Of a DNA stretch of 64,000 bases, positions 28,384-36,192 are shown one piece after another. The first letter of the stretch is position 1. Each line of letters begins with the position of its first letter. The notes beneath the pieces are model-generated. The model was given only the letters and a program-made list of their open reading frames with translations, did not search any database and was not told the DNA's origin. The stretch is from Marinobacterium litorale DSM 23545 (GTDB taxonomy: Bacteria; Pseudomonadota; Gammaproteobacteria; Pseudomonadales; Balneatricaceae), in the NCBI RefSeq assembly GCF_000428985.1, contig NZ_AUAZ01000017.1, positions 1 to 64,000 on the forward strand. Direction: 5' to 3'. Both the position numbers and the translations under genes were made by a program.

Positions 28384-28401
28384 ATTAGACCAAAGTCTAA
28401 T
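28384..28401. promoter_or_regulatory. 18-bp palindrome in the mdh leader
   Basis: ATTAGAC and GTCTAAT form perfect 7-bp arms around CAAA, ending 20 nt before the mdh ATG. Symmetry and position suggest an operator for a dimeric repressor, possibly of the GntR type. The cognate regulator is not identifiable in this window. Confidence 0.5.
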
Positions 28402-28421
28402 ACGATTGCGAGGATATCCCC

Positions 28422-29522
28422 ATGAGAAGACCCGTCCGAATTGCCGTTACCGGTGCTGCCGGTGCAATCAGTAACAGCCTGCTGTTCAAGGTTGCCAGTG
28501 GCGAGATGTTCGGAAAGGATCAGCCCGTCATCCTTCAGTTGATCGAGATGCCGGAGCGGATGGAGGCTTTACGTGGCTTGGCCATGGAGCTGGAAGATTG
28601 CGCCTACCCGCTGCTGCATACGATCACGCTGCACGACAATGTGGAAGAGGGGTTCAATAATATCCATTACGCGCTGCTGATCGGTGCCCGTCCGCGGGGA
28701 CCGGGCATGGAGCGTCGCGACCTGCTGGAGTCGAATGCGGAGATCTTTACTCGCCAGGGCCGGGCTTTGAATGAGGTGGCCAACCGGGATGTGAAGGTCT
28801 TGGTGGTGGGTAACCCGGCCAACACCAATGCCCTGATTGCCAGCCGCAATGCACCCAAACTCAGCCCCTCGCAATTTACGGCATTGACCCGGCTTGACCA
28901 TAACCGCGCCAAGGGTATTCTGGCGAATCACACCGGCGCCAATCCGCGCAATATCGGCCGTGTGGTGATCTGGGGTAACCACTCTCCGACCCAGTATCCC
29001 GATCTTCATCATGCCACGGTCCTGGATGAACCGGTGATGGGGCAGATTGATCAGCAGTGGTACAAAGAGGTCTTCATTCCCAAGATACAGAACCGAGGCG
29101 GTGAAATTATTGCGGCCCGTGGTCTGTCCAGTGCCGCATCTGCCGCTCAGGCGATAGTCGATCACATGCATGACTGGATCCTGGGAACCGACCCGGGCGA
29201 GATTGTCAGCATGGGGATCGTCAGTGATGGCAGTTACGGTGTGGAAAAGGGTATTTTTTATTCTTTCCCGGTTCGCTGTGACTACGGCCGTTATCAGATC
29301 GTCGGCGGCCTGGAAATCTCGGACTGGAGTCGCGAGATGATGAATCTGACCGAAGCTGAATTGCTGGAGGAGAAGGCGGCAGTGAACCATCTATTGCCGG
29401 CCGAGACCGAAGCGTCGCACCAGAATCTCTCCATCTGTCTGCGTTCCGGGGTTACTCTTTACGCAGATGGTACGGGCCCGGATGCCGCATCCAAGTACCT
29501 GACTACCAACCGCGTGATGTGA
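28422..29522 (+). CDS. mdh: NAD-dependent malate dehydrogenase with C-terminal extension
   Basis: The protein interconverts malate and oxaloacetate in the TCA cycle. It belongs to the cytosolic-type bacterial MDH group: the specificity loop [15 protein letters not shown] has the substrate arginines, TRLDHNRA the catalytic aspartate and [11 protein letters not shown] the histidine. At 366 residues it is about 35-40 longer than usual; the extra part follows the normal end (AVNHLL) and reads [12 protein letters not shown] ... LTTNRVM. The nucleotide loop is GAAGAIS rather than the common GAAGQIG. GAGGAT precedes the ATG, and a palindrome lies upstream. Confidence 0.9.
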   Translation: MRRPVRIAVTGAAGAISNSLLFKVASGEMFGKDQPVILQLIEMPERMEALRGLAMELEDCAYPLLHTITLHDNVEEGFNNIHYALLIGARPRGPGMERRDLLESNAEIFTRQGRALNEVANRDVKVLVVGNPANTNALIASRNAPKLSPSQFTALTRLDHNRAKGILANHTGANPRNIGRVVIWGNHSPTQYPDLHHATVLDEPVMGQIDQQWYKEVFIPKIQNRGGEIIAARGLSSAASAAQAIVDHMHDWILGTDPGEIVSMGIVSDGSYGVEKGIFYSFPVRCDYGRYQIVGGLEISDWSREMMNLTEAELLEEKAAVNHLLPAETEASHQNLSICLRSGVTLYADGTGPDAASKYLTTNRVM

Positions 29523-29540
29523 CCGGCCTCGGCACGGCAT

Positions 29541-29571
29541 AAAAAACCCGGCTAGTTGAGCCGGGTTTTTT
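29541..29571. terminator. bidirectional intrinsic terminator
   Basis: AAAAAACCCGGCT pairs perfectly with AGCCGGGTTTTTT around a 5-nt loop. It lies 18 nt after mdh and 39 nt from the end of the leftward cheW gene, so it can serve both convergent units. Confidence 0.92.
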
Positions 29572-29609
29572 AAAATAGACAGGGCCGAGTGAAAAGAGAG
29601 CGGTCGATT

Positions 29610-30176
29610 CTAGAAATGGCCGCCGTTCATCTCTTCGTCCGTCATCGGTGTGATGGTCAACAGCATCTTGGAGAGATCCAGCAGAATGATCAGCAGACCG
29701 TCGTGGTAGCACACACCCTGAACGAAACGTTTGCTGTTCTCGTCACCGGAGGTATTAGGTGCTCGCTCAACATCATTTTGTGGCAGGTTGAGCACCTCAT
29801 CGACGCTGTCTACTACCAGGCCGATCACTTCGGATTCGTTAAACTCCACCACAATCACGCGGGTCTCGTCATCCGGTTCAACCGCAGGCATACGAAACAT
29901 CTGGCGTGTGTCGATCACGGTGACCACGTTACCCCGCAGGTTGATGATGCCCAGGACCGAATAGTCGGCACCGGGAACGGGCGTGATCTCGCTGAAACGC
30001 AGCACTTCCTTAACCTGCATCACATCGATGCCATACAGCTCGTTGTCGACGCGGAAAGTGGCCCACTGATGGTAGACGATCTCTTCCTGCTGGGCTTTGC
30101 GGGAGCTGGTGTCTTGTTTCTTCTTTTCCAGTGCCTTGAGCATCTGCAACTGTTCGGCTGCGGCTTCTAGACTCAT
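29610..30176 (-). CDS. CheW-domain chemotaxis coupling protein
   Basis: The 188-residue protein has an N-terminal charged helical extension (about 1-40) followed by a CheW domain with FRVDNELYGIDVMQVKEVLR, INLRGNVVTVID and VDSVDEVL. CheW links chemoreceptors to the CheA kinase. No other chemotaxis gene is nearby, so it is either an orphan or belongs to a remote system. The start has no rival in frame. Confidence 0.88.
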   Translation of the reverse strand: MSLEAAAEQLQMLKALEKKKQDTSSRKAQQEEIVYHQWATFRVDNELYGIDVMQVKEVLRFSEITPVPGADYSVLGIINLRGNVVTVIDTRQMFRMPAVEPDDETRVIVVEFNESEVIGLVVDSVDEVLNLPQNDVERAPNTSGDENSKRFVQGVCYHDGLLIILLDLSKMLLTITPMTDEEMNGGHF

Positions 30177-30290
30177 CCGAGGTACCTTAATCAGTTCAGT
30201 TAAGTGCCGATTCCCATTCTAGCTGCGAACTCGGTAGAAAACGAGGCAACCGCCCCAAGTATCACATAGGGAAATGTTACTTTAAAGCTA

Positions 30291-30626
30291 CTAAAGACAG
30301 TTATCGGGTTTGGGTAGCCCCGCCAGGCGGGCGGCAACCTTGGCAGGACTGCCCGGGAACAGCTGCATCAGATAGATACTGCGCCCTTTATCCTTACCCA
30401 GAGACTGTCCAACCGCTTTGACCAGCGGGCGCATGGCCGGCGAGTGTTCATATTGCCGGTAAAACTCGCGCAGCAGGTTCAGCACCTCCCAGTGCGCCTC
30501 CGTCAGTACCAGCGACTCCTCTTGAGCCAGCACTTCCGCAACGCCGGGCGTCCAGTCCGCCAGGTTCTCCAGGTAACCTTCACTGTCGAAGCGGATCGGG
30601 CAGCCGTTGATTGTACGTGTCGTCAT
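30291..30626 (-). CDS. tusE: sulfur carrier TusE (DsrC family)
   Basis: TusE accepts persulfide sulfur from TusBCD and passes it to MnmA for 2-thiolation of tRNA wobble uridine. The 111-residue protein ends LAGLPKPDNCL; the penultimate cysteine (Cys110) is the sulfur-carrying residue. Only this cysteine of the DsrC pair is present at the end, as in TusE rather than dissimilatory DsrC. It is the last gene of tusDCBE, its ATG adjoining the tusB stop. Confidence 0.93.
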   Translation of the reverse strand: MTTRTINGCPIRFDSEGYLENLADWTPGVAEVLAQEESLVLTEAHWEVLNLLREFYRQYEHSPAMRPLVKAVGQSLGKDKGRSIYLMQLFPGSPAKVAARLAGLPKPDNCL

Positions 30627-30904
30627 CAGAACCAGCTCACTACCTTGTCGTGATTGATCGTTAGCTCGACGAACCCGGTGTCATCCACGGTTGTCAGTGC
30701 TGTCTTGATGCCCCTTGCTGTCAGGTCCGATTCCAGCGCCTGTACACGACCAGGAACACGCGCCAGCGTGTCAGCGTACGCGGGAAGGCTCCAATAGATA
30801 CCATCTTCGATCAGCAGCAAGGTATCGGTGGCTGTCATCGCGGTCAGGCAGTTTTCAAGCAGTGCAGGGTTGCCCGGCCCCTGGTTTAGGGTATGCAGGA
30901 TCAT
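30626..30904 (-). CDS. tusB: sulfurtransferase complex subunit TusB
   Basis: TusB (DsrH family) is part of the TusBCD heterohexamer. The 92-residue protein has MILHTLNQGP and LLIEDGIYW, both typical. It lies 1 nt after tusC and overlaps tusE by 1 nt. It lacks an active cysteine at the relay position, as expected since TusD carries it. Confidence 0.9.
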   Translation of the reverse strand: MILHTLNQGPGNPALLENCLTAMTATDTLLLIEDGIYWSLPAYADTLARVPGRVQALESDLTARGIKTALTTVDDTGFVELTINHDKVVSWF

Positions 30905-30905
30905 G

Positions 30906-31268
30906 TCAGATACTCAGTACAGTGTCGTGTTGAGCCAGAAGGGCAGGCAGCGCCGCGTCATCGATCAATTCTACCGGCAGGATCAGGTCCGCCGCCGATA
31001 ATCCGCGCAGCTCCAGAGCGCGCTTGCTAACATAAAGACGCTCAATATCGTATAGCGGCAGCGATTGCTGCATCGCATTCAGATTTTTTTGCTCGATGGA
31101 GGCCGGAGCCTGCCCCTTGAGCAGTTGGAACACGCCATCGTCCAGAAACAGCAGGGTCACCGGTTGTTCGAATACCGAGCAGGTCAGGGCGGTTTCCAAT
31201 GCGTCACGGGCGGCGGAGGTGCCATAGGGGGCGCTACGGGTCATCACCAGAAAGCGGTGCGTGCTCAT
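30906..31268 (-). CDS. tusC: sulfurtransferase complex subunit TusC
   Basis: TusC (DsrF family) is the second subunit of the TusBCD complex. The 120-residue protein has RSAPYGTSAARDALETAL and FLDDGVFQLL. Its ATG overlaps the end of tusD by 4 nt. Confidence 0.9.
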   Translation of the reverse strand: MSTHRFLVMTRSAPYGTSAARDALETALTCSVFEQPVTLLFLDDGVFQLLKGQAPASIEQKNLNAMQQSLPLYDIERLYVSKRALELRGLSAADLILPVELIDDAALPALLAQHDTVLSI

Positions 31269-31663
31269 GATCGGCCTCCAAAGGTCACAACGCGGTCGGC
31301 CTGCAGGCAGGTATCGACCAGTTGCCCCAGCCCTGACAGCTCAAAACCGGGTGCCAGGTTCCAGTGCTCATGGTGGTAACGCTTGGCCTCTCCCTCATTG
31401 ACGATTCCGCGACGAACCGCAGCGGCTATGCAAACCACCAGATCCAGATTGTGCTCCTGAGCCAGCGCTTGCCATTGAGCCGGGAGACTGGATTCATCCT
31501 GCGGATGGGAAGCCAGGTCCGTGCCGTTATGGATGCCGTCACGATAAAAAAATACCCGGTGTACCTGATGACCTGCCGCGAGCACGGCGCGCGTGAAACG
31601 CAGAGCGGTCTCGGCACCCTGGCTTTGCACCGGAGGTGCCTGCACGATAATAGAAAAAATCAT
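31265..31663 (-). CDS. tusD: sulfurtransferase complex subunit TusD
   Basis: TusD (DsrE family) carries the persulfide-forming cysteine, here in DLVVCIAAAVRRG. The 132-residue protein begins MIFSIIVQAPPVQSQGAETALRF; the ATG at 31663 fits the family N-terminus better than an upstream in-frame codon that would run into the yccA terminator. First gene of tusDCBE, acting on sulfur relay to tRNA. Confidence 0.92.
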   Translation of the reverse strand: MIFSIIVQAPPVQSQGAETALRFTRAVLAAGHQVHRVFFYRDGIHNGTDLASHPQDESSLPAQWQALAQEHNLDLVVCIAAAVRRGIVNEGEAKRYHHEHWNLAPGFELSGLGQLVDTCLQADRVVTFGGRS

Positions 31664-31700
31664 GGTCCGAACGATGGCCTGTCTACTCAGTAAGATGCGC

Positions 31701-31738
31701 AATAAAAAAGCCCCGCCATCTTAACAGAGGGCGGGGCT
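31701..31738 (-). terminator. intrinsic terminator after yccA
   Basis: On the minus strand GCCCCGCC and GGCGGGGC form a stem followed by TTTTTTATT. It lies 23 nt after the yccA stop and ahead of tusD, so yccA is insulated from the tus operon even though both read leftward. Confidence 0.88.
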
Positions 31739-31760
31739 GTTGTGAGCTGTCAGGCCGTGA

Positions 31761-32447
31761 TCAGTCGTCGCTGAAGGCGCCAACCAGGGCGAGCAGGTGT
31801 ACAAACAGGTTGTAGATGCTCAGGTACAGGCTCACGGTTGCCATGACGTAGTTGGTGTAATGGCCGTTAACGATGTTGCTGGTATCGTAGAGTACGAAGC
31901 CAGCCATCAGCATCACCACGGCAGCGGAGAACGCCAGCTGTATACCGGAGATATCAACGCCGAACATCGGCAGGATAAACAGCGCAACCATGGCTATCAG
32001 CAGGACCATGGTGCCGGCTGCCAGGAACCCACCCATGAAGCTGAAATCCTTGCGGCTGGTCAGTGCATAGGCTGACAGGCCAAGGAAGGTCACTGCGGTC
32101 ATCCCCAGTGCGGTGGTCACGATCTGACCGCCGTTGGACAGGGCCAGGTAGTGGTTAAGCAGTGGGCCCAGACCGAAGCCGAGCAGACCGGTGAAGGCAA
32201 AGGTCAGCGGCAGTGCAGCTGCGCTGTTCTGCTTGCGGTTAAGAACGAACAGCAGCACAAAACTGAGTATCACGCTACCCAGGTAGGCCAGGAACGGTGG
32301 ATCGATGGCCATTGAGATACCAGCTGTTACAGCGCTGAGAACCAGTGTCATCGATAGCAACATGTAGGTGTTGCGGATTACCTTGTTGGTGTCGACCGAT
32401 GAACTATACGTTCGCTCTCGATTTGACAGGGGTTGTACGTTCGCCAT
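31761..32447 (-). CDS. yccA: Bax inhibitor-1/YccA family membrane protein
   Basis: The 228-residue inner-membrane protein has about seven hydrophobic helices and ends in the typical ISxYNLFVHLLALVGAFSDD-like tail. E. coli YccA modulates the FtsH protease. The ATG at 32447 has GGAG upstream. Neighbouring tus genes are conserved partners of yccA in E. coli. Confidence 0.9.
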   Translation of the reverse strand: MANVQPLSNRERTYSSSVDTNKVIRNTYMLLSMTLVLSAVTAGISMAIDPPFLAYLGSVILSFVLLFVLNRKQNSAAALPLTFAFTGLLGFGLGPLLNHYLALSNGGQIVTTALGMTAVTFLGLSAYALTSRKDFSFMGGFLAAGTMVLLIAMVALFILPMFGVDISGIQLAFSAAVVMLMAGFVLYDTSNIVNGHYTNYVMATVSLYLSIYNLFVHLLALVGAFSDD

Positions 32448-32523
32448 AGCGCTCCTCGCTCTCTTCAAATGGATCAGTTGCCATAATGGGCGTATTTACG
32501 GGATTTTCAAGCCTTTCGACCAT

Positions 32524-32551
32524 TTGACAACGAAAAGATTCCACGTAAACT
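32524..32551 (+). promoter_or_regulatory. tRNA-Ser promoter
   Basis: TTGACA (32524-32529) and TAAACT (32546-32551) lie 16 bp apart and end 14 nt before the tRNA-Ser, a normal stable-RNA promoter placement. Confidence 0.7.
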
Positions 32552-32564
32552 CACCCTCGATTAC

Positions 32565-32652
32565 GGAGGGATGGCTGAGTGGTTGAAAGCACCGGTCTTG
32601 AAAACCGACGAGTCGAGAGGCTCCCAGGGTTCGAATCCCTGTCCCTCCGCCA
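32565..32652 (+). tRNA. tRNA-Ser (TGA)
   Basis: An 88-nt class II tRNA with acceptor stem GGAGGGA / TCCCTCC, long variable arm (ACGAGTCGAGAGGCTCCC), T-loop GGTTCGAATCC, anticodon TGA in CTTGAAA and encoded CCA end. It reads codon UCA. Confidence 0.96.
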
Positions 32653-32708
32653 CTTTTGACCCGCCCGCGCCGAGTCGGCACGGCTTATCGAGCATCCGCT
32701 TTCGCTCC

Positions 32709-33482
32709 ATGTGCAACGATCCCGCCCCTGCGGCCTCACCGGAAATTCTCTATCAGGACGAGTGGCTGTTAGCCGTCAATAAACCGGCCGGTTTGCTGGT
32801 GCACCCCAGCTGGATTGCGCCCGCCAAAACGCCGCATCTGGTGGGATGGGTAAAAGCGCAGTTTCCGGGCGAGACGATCCACACCGTGCACCGTCTTGAT
32901 CGTGCGACCTCCGGCATTATTCTTTTCGCCCGTGATAAGCAAACCGCTCACAACCTGCAAAACCTGTTCAGCGACCGCCTTATCGAAAAGCAATATCTGT
33001 GTGTGACCCGCGGATGGGCTCCGGAGCGTGGTTTAATCGATTATCCACTTAAGCCGATACACGACAAAATTGCCGACAAACATGCCGATCCGGACAAGGA
33101 CGCTCAGGAGGCGGTCTCCGCGTTTGAGCGTCTGGCAACGGTGGAGTTGCCGATTCCTGTGGGCAGATATCTGCAGTCCCGTTATTCTCTGGTAAAGGTA
33201 TGCCCAAAAACAGGGCGAAAACACCAGATTCGCCGACATATGAAACATATATTTCATCCGTTGGTCGGGGATACCAAGCACGGTGAGGGGCGTCATAATA
33301 GGCTCTATCGGGAGCATTTTGATATCCACCGTTTGCTGTTGATGGCCACGCATTTACGTTTTACGCATCCGGTTACCGAACAACCGATGACGGTTTCTGC
33401 GCCTCTGGATACAGAGGTGAAAGAGCTGTTCGACCGATTTGGCTGGCGTGATGCGATAGAACGCTATTTTTCTGGTACTTAA
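32709..33482 (+). CDS. truC: tRNA pseudouridine(65) synthase TruC
   Basis: The 257-residue RluA-family enzyme has the catalytic HRLDRATSG motif and the [10 protein letters not shown] stretch characteristic of TruC, which modifies U65 in the T-stem of some tRNAs. The ATG at 32709 (MCNDPAP) was chosen because in-frame codons further up lie inside the tRNA-Ser. Its position directly after a tRNA gene fits its function but may be incidental. Confidence 0.9.
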   Translation: MCNDPAPAASPEILYQDEWLLAVNKPAGLLVHPSWIAPAKTPHLVGWVKAQFPGETIHTVHRLDRATSGIILFARDKQTAHNLQNLFSDRLIEKQYLCVTRGWAPERGLIDYPLKPIHDKIADKHADPDKDAQEAVSAFERLATVELPIPVGRYLQSRYSLVKVCPKTGRKHQIRRHMKHIFHPLVGDTKHGEGRHNRLYREHFDIHRLLLMATHLRFTHPVTEQPMTVSAPLDTEVKELFDRFGWRDAIERYFSGT

Positions 33483-33594
33483 CTTGCAGCGCCGCGGATG
33501 GCAACGCGTTATTTTCAGGCAGGGGCCGTCGGGCTCCAATCAGTGCAAAACACTAAGCCGGCAGCGATAAGCCGGTAACAACAACGGAATTCTT

Positions 33595-34371
33595 GTGGAC
33601 ACCAAGACCAATAGTTCAACGCCGTTACTGGGGCAACGGCTGAAAAAGATCGCCTCGCCGCGCGTCGCAATAATCGGCGCGATGGATCAGGAGATAGAGC
33701 AGCTCAAAAGCGCGCTGGTCTCCCGTACCCATGAAACCATAGCCGGGTTTGACTTCTATACCGGACGCCTCGACGGTACCGAGGTGGTGCTGCTTAAATC
33801 GGGGATTGGTAAAGTGAATGCCGCGATCGGTAGCGCCATTCTGCTTTATCACTACGAACCTACCTGCGTGATCAATACCGGCTCAGCCGGGGGTTTTGAT
33901 GCGGAGCTGGAGGTTGGTGATGTCGTAATCTCCGAAGAGGTGCGTCACCATGATGTGGATCTGACCGTTTTTGGGTACGAGCCGGGCCAAGTGCCGGGAC
34001 TGCCACCCGCCTTTACGCCCGATCCGCTGTTGGTGGAGATCGCCGAACAGTGCATCGGCAGTATGCAGGGGATGAAAACGGTGAACGGTCTGATCGCGAC
34101 CGGTGATGCCTTCATGGATAACCCTGATCGTGTGCATGCGGCCAGAGCCCTGTTTCCTGCCATGAAAGCCTGTGAGATGGAGGCGGCGGCTATTGCGCAG
34201 ACCTGCCATCGGTTTGATGTGCCTTTCCTGGTTATCCGTGCCTTGTCCGATATCGCCGGCAAAGAGTCTGGCGTCTCTTTTCACCAGTTCCTGGAGACGG
34301 CGGCCAAACACTCCGCGGATATGGTGACCGCCATTGTGAAACGTCTGAGCGAGAAAGCGGCTTCAGTCTGA
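33595..34371 (+). CDS. mtnN: 5'-methylthioadenosine/S-adenosylhomocysteine nucleosidase
   Basis: The enzyme cleaves adenine from MTA and SAH, recycling by-products of polyamine, autoinducer and methylation reactions. The core starts at VAIIGAMDQEIEQLKSAL and has GSAGGFD, ATGDAFM, CEMEAAAIAQ and the catalytic Asp in RALSDIAG. From the GTG at 33595 there is an unusual 23-residue polar extension before the core, and the ribosome site is weak. No internal start gives a better N-terminus. Confidence 0.9.
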   Translation: MDTKTNSSTPLLGQRLKKIASPRVAIIGAMDQEIEQLKSALVSRTHETIAGFDFYTGRLDGTEVVLLKSGIGKVNAAIGSAILLYHYEPTCVINTGSAGGFDAELEVGDVVISEEVRHHDVDLTVFGYEPGQVPGLPPAFTPDPLLVEIAEQCIGSMQGMKTVNGLIATGDAFMDNPDRVHAARALFPAMKACEMEAAAIAQTCHRFDVPFLVIRALSDIAGKESGVSFHQFLETAAKHSADMVTAIVKRLSEKAASV

Positions 34372-34863
34372 AGCCGCTTCTACCAGAGTCTCTATCCGCT
34401 TATGCCACTCGGGTGTGTCCCAGGCCTTCTCCCCGGCGATGGTTTCAACCAGTTCACCCTCATGGTTATAGAGAAAGCTCATGGGCAGTCCGAGCAGATC
34501 GAACCGGGGAAAGCTGTCGCCGCTCTGGTCCAGCAGTATCTGTAGTTTTAAATTGCCGCCGATCCGGCGCCGGAATTCCGCAATCTCCTCCGGTGCTTCC
34601 CCGGCGCTGATAGCGATCACCTGAAAGGGGGTGTTTTCAAAGCGTTCGTTTAAACTGTCAAGGGCCGGCATTTCACGAATGCAGGGTGGACACCAGGTGG
34701 CCCAGAAATTCACCAGCAGGACCTCTCCGCGGTGTTGGCTGAAGCTGTATTCCTGGCCGGATTCCTCCGAATAAGTCAGGTTGTAGAGCTCATTGCCCTG
34801 AGGAGCGGCAGTCGCCAGCAGCGGGGCTAAGGCCAGTGTCATAATTGCGATAAAGCGTTGCAT
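34363..34863 (-). CDS. TlpA-like periplasmic thiol:disulfide oxidoreductase
   Basis: The 166-residue protein starts with a signal peptide (MQRFIAIMTLALAPLLATAA) and has a thioredoxin-fold domain with WATWCPPC as the active site and the cis-Pro loop LGLPMSFLY. Such proteins act as periplasmic reductants or in cytochrome c maturation. The ATG at 34863 has GGAG at 6 nt and is preferred over the ATG 6 nt upstream. It converges with mtnN, with a 9-nt overlap. Confidence 0.87.
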   Translation of the reverse strand: MQRFIAIMTLALAPLLATAAPQGNELYNLTYSEESGQEYSFSQHRGEVLLVNFWATWCPPCIREMPALDSLNERFENTPFQVIAISAGEAPEEIAEFRRRIGGNLKLQILLDQSGDSFPRFDLLGLPMSFLYNHEGELVETIAGEKAWDTPEWHKRIETLVEAASD

Positions 34864-34947
34864 GGTCATCTCCTTGAGTTTTCACTCTGTACGCTGGCGA
34901 GTGCCAGTGCGATTATACGTACTCAAGCAATATAAGCAGGAGCGACT

Positions 34948-35820
34948 ATGGCAAAGGTAGCATTTATTGGCCTGGGTACCATGGGATTCCCCATGGCGGG
35001 TCATCTGGTCAAGGCTGGGCACGAAGTCTGTGTCTATAACCGTACCGCGGAGAAGGCACAGCGCTGGGTCGAGCAGTATGGTGGCACCTGTGCGGATACG
35101 CCGGCTCTGGCCGCTGAGGGTGCTCAGTTTATCATGACCTGTGTGGGGAACGATCGTGACCTGTATGAGGTAACCCTGGGCGAAAACGGTTTGCTGAAAG
35201 GGGCTGAAGCGGGTGCCGTGATCATCGACCATACAACCGCATCTGCAGAAATTGCCCGGGAGCTTGATGGAGCGTGTCGGGCTCAGGGCTGTGGTTTCCT
35301 CGATGCGCCGGTTTCCGGTGGTCAGGCGGGGGCTGAAAATGGTGTTCTGGGTATCATGGTGGGTGGCTCTCCCGAGAGCTTCGCTAAAGGCGAGCCGATC
35401 ATGCAGGCCTATGGCAAGGCGATCAAACACCTGGGGGATGCCGGTAACGGTCAGCTGACAAAAATGGTTAACCAGATCTGCATCGCCGGCTTGCTGCAGG
35501 GCCTCTCCGAGGCGACACACTTCCTGAAGCGGTCCGGGCTCGAAGGGGAAGAAGTCTTTGATGTGATCCAGCACGGCGCCGCCGGGTCCTGGCAGATGGC
35601 CAATCGTCACCAAACCATGCTTGAAGACCGCTATGACTTTGGTTTTGCGGTGGACTGGATGCGCAAAGACCTCTCGCTGGTGCTGGATGAGGCCCGCCGT
35701 AATGGCGCCCGGTTACCGGTAACCGCACTGGTGGATCAGTTTTACGCGGATGTTCAGCAGATGGGGGGCGGTCGCTGGGATACATCCAGCCTGCTTAAGC
35801 GGCTGGAGAGCGGAGACTAA
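34948..35820 (+). CDS. NAD(P)-dependent beta-hydroxyacid dehydrogenase (3-hydroxyisobutyrate family)
   Basis: The 290-residue protein has the N-terminal cofactor motif FIGLGTMGFPMAGHL, substrate loop DAPVSGGQAGA and catalytic lysine in GNGQLTKMVNQ. Family members oxidise 3-hydroxyisobutyrate, tartronate semialdehyde or succinic semialdehyde derivatives; the actual substrate cannot be told. GCAGGAG precedes the ATG. Confidence 0.9.
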   Translation: MAKVAFIGLGTMGFPMAGHLVKAGHEVCVYNRTAEKAQRWVEQYGGTCADTPALAAEGAQFIMTCVGNDRDLYEVTLGENGLLKGAEAGAVIIDHTTASAEIARELDGACRAQGCGFLDAPVSGGQAGAENGVLGIMVGGSPESFAKGEPIMQAYGKAIKHLGDAGNGQLTKMVNQICIAGLLQGLSEATHFLKRSGLEGEEVFDVIQHGAAGSWQMANRHQTMLEDRYDFGFAVDWMRKDLSLVLDEARRNGARLPVTALVDQFYADVQQMGGGRWDTSSLLKRLESGD

Positions 35821-35946
35821 TACTTCAGAATAAGTTGGTTAAAAAATAGCCAATAAATATAGCTTTTATTCCGGCAATGATTATAATGCGCCGGAATTTC
35901 AACAGAGCGCAGCTCCACTGTGCCACAATCAAGAGACGACAGTTCT

Positions 35947-36078
35947 ATGGATAAATACAGCCTGATCTCCTTTGCTCCGAGCATTGTAATCGTCGCCGCC
36001 ATGATCGTTATGGGCGTTGTGGGTGGCCGCTACCTGAAAAAAGCGATTGCCAAGGATGCCGCCAAAGCAGGCGAATAA
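35947..36078 (+). CDS. 43-aa single-pass membrane microprotein
   Basis: This short gene encodes MDKYSLISFAPSIVIVAAMI..., with one hydrophobic segment (about 8-28) and a basic C-terminal tail (RYLKKAIAKDAAKAGE). It has its own flanks: a TATAAT box at 35882-35887 in an AT-rich stretch and a strong terminator 19 nt after the stop, so it looks like an independent monocistronic gene. I do not recognise a family. Small membrane proteins of this shape often modulate larger membrane complexes. Confidence 0.6.
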   Translation: MDKYSLISFAPSIVIVAAMIVMGVVGGRYLKKAIAKDAAKAGE

Positions 36079-36096
36079 TTCAGCTTGATCGAAGAA

Positions 36097-36119
36097 AGCC
36101 GCCCAGGGCGGCTTTTTTT
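36097..36119 (+). terminator. intrinsic terminator after the 43-aa gene
   Basis: AGCCGCCC and GGGCGGCT form an 8-bp stem with a single central A, followed by a T-run (36113-36119). Confidence 0.85.
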
Positions 36120-36192
36120 GTGCCTTTTTTGCGGGATATACGGATTCGATGGTTGATAGATCGGCCCTGTCGTTGAGCTCTACTGCGAAGTC

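Noticed and set aside
29589-30170. 193-codon frame opposite cheW
   Set aside because: Antisense to a recognisable CheW domain and running through the mdh terminator region.
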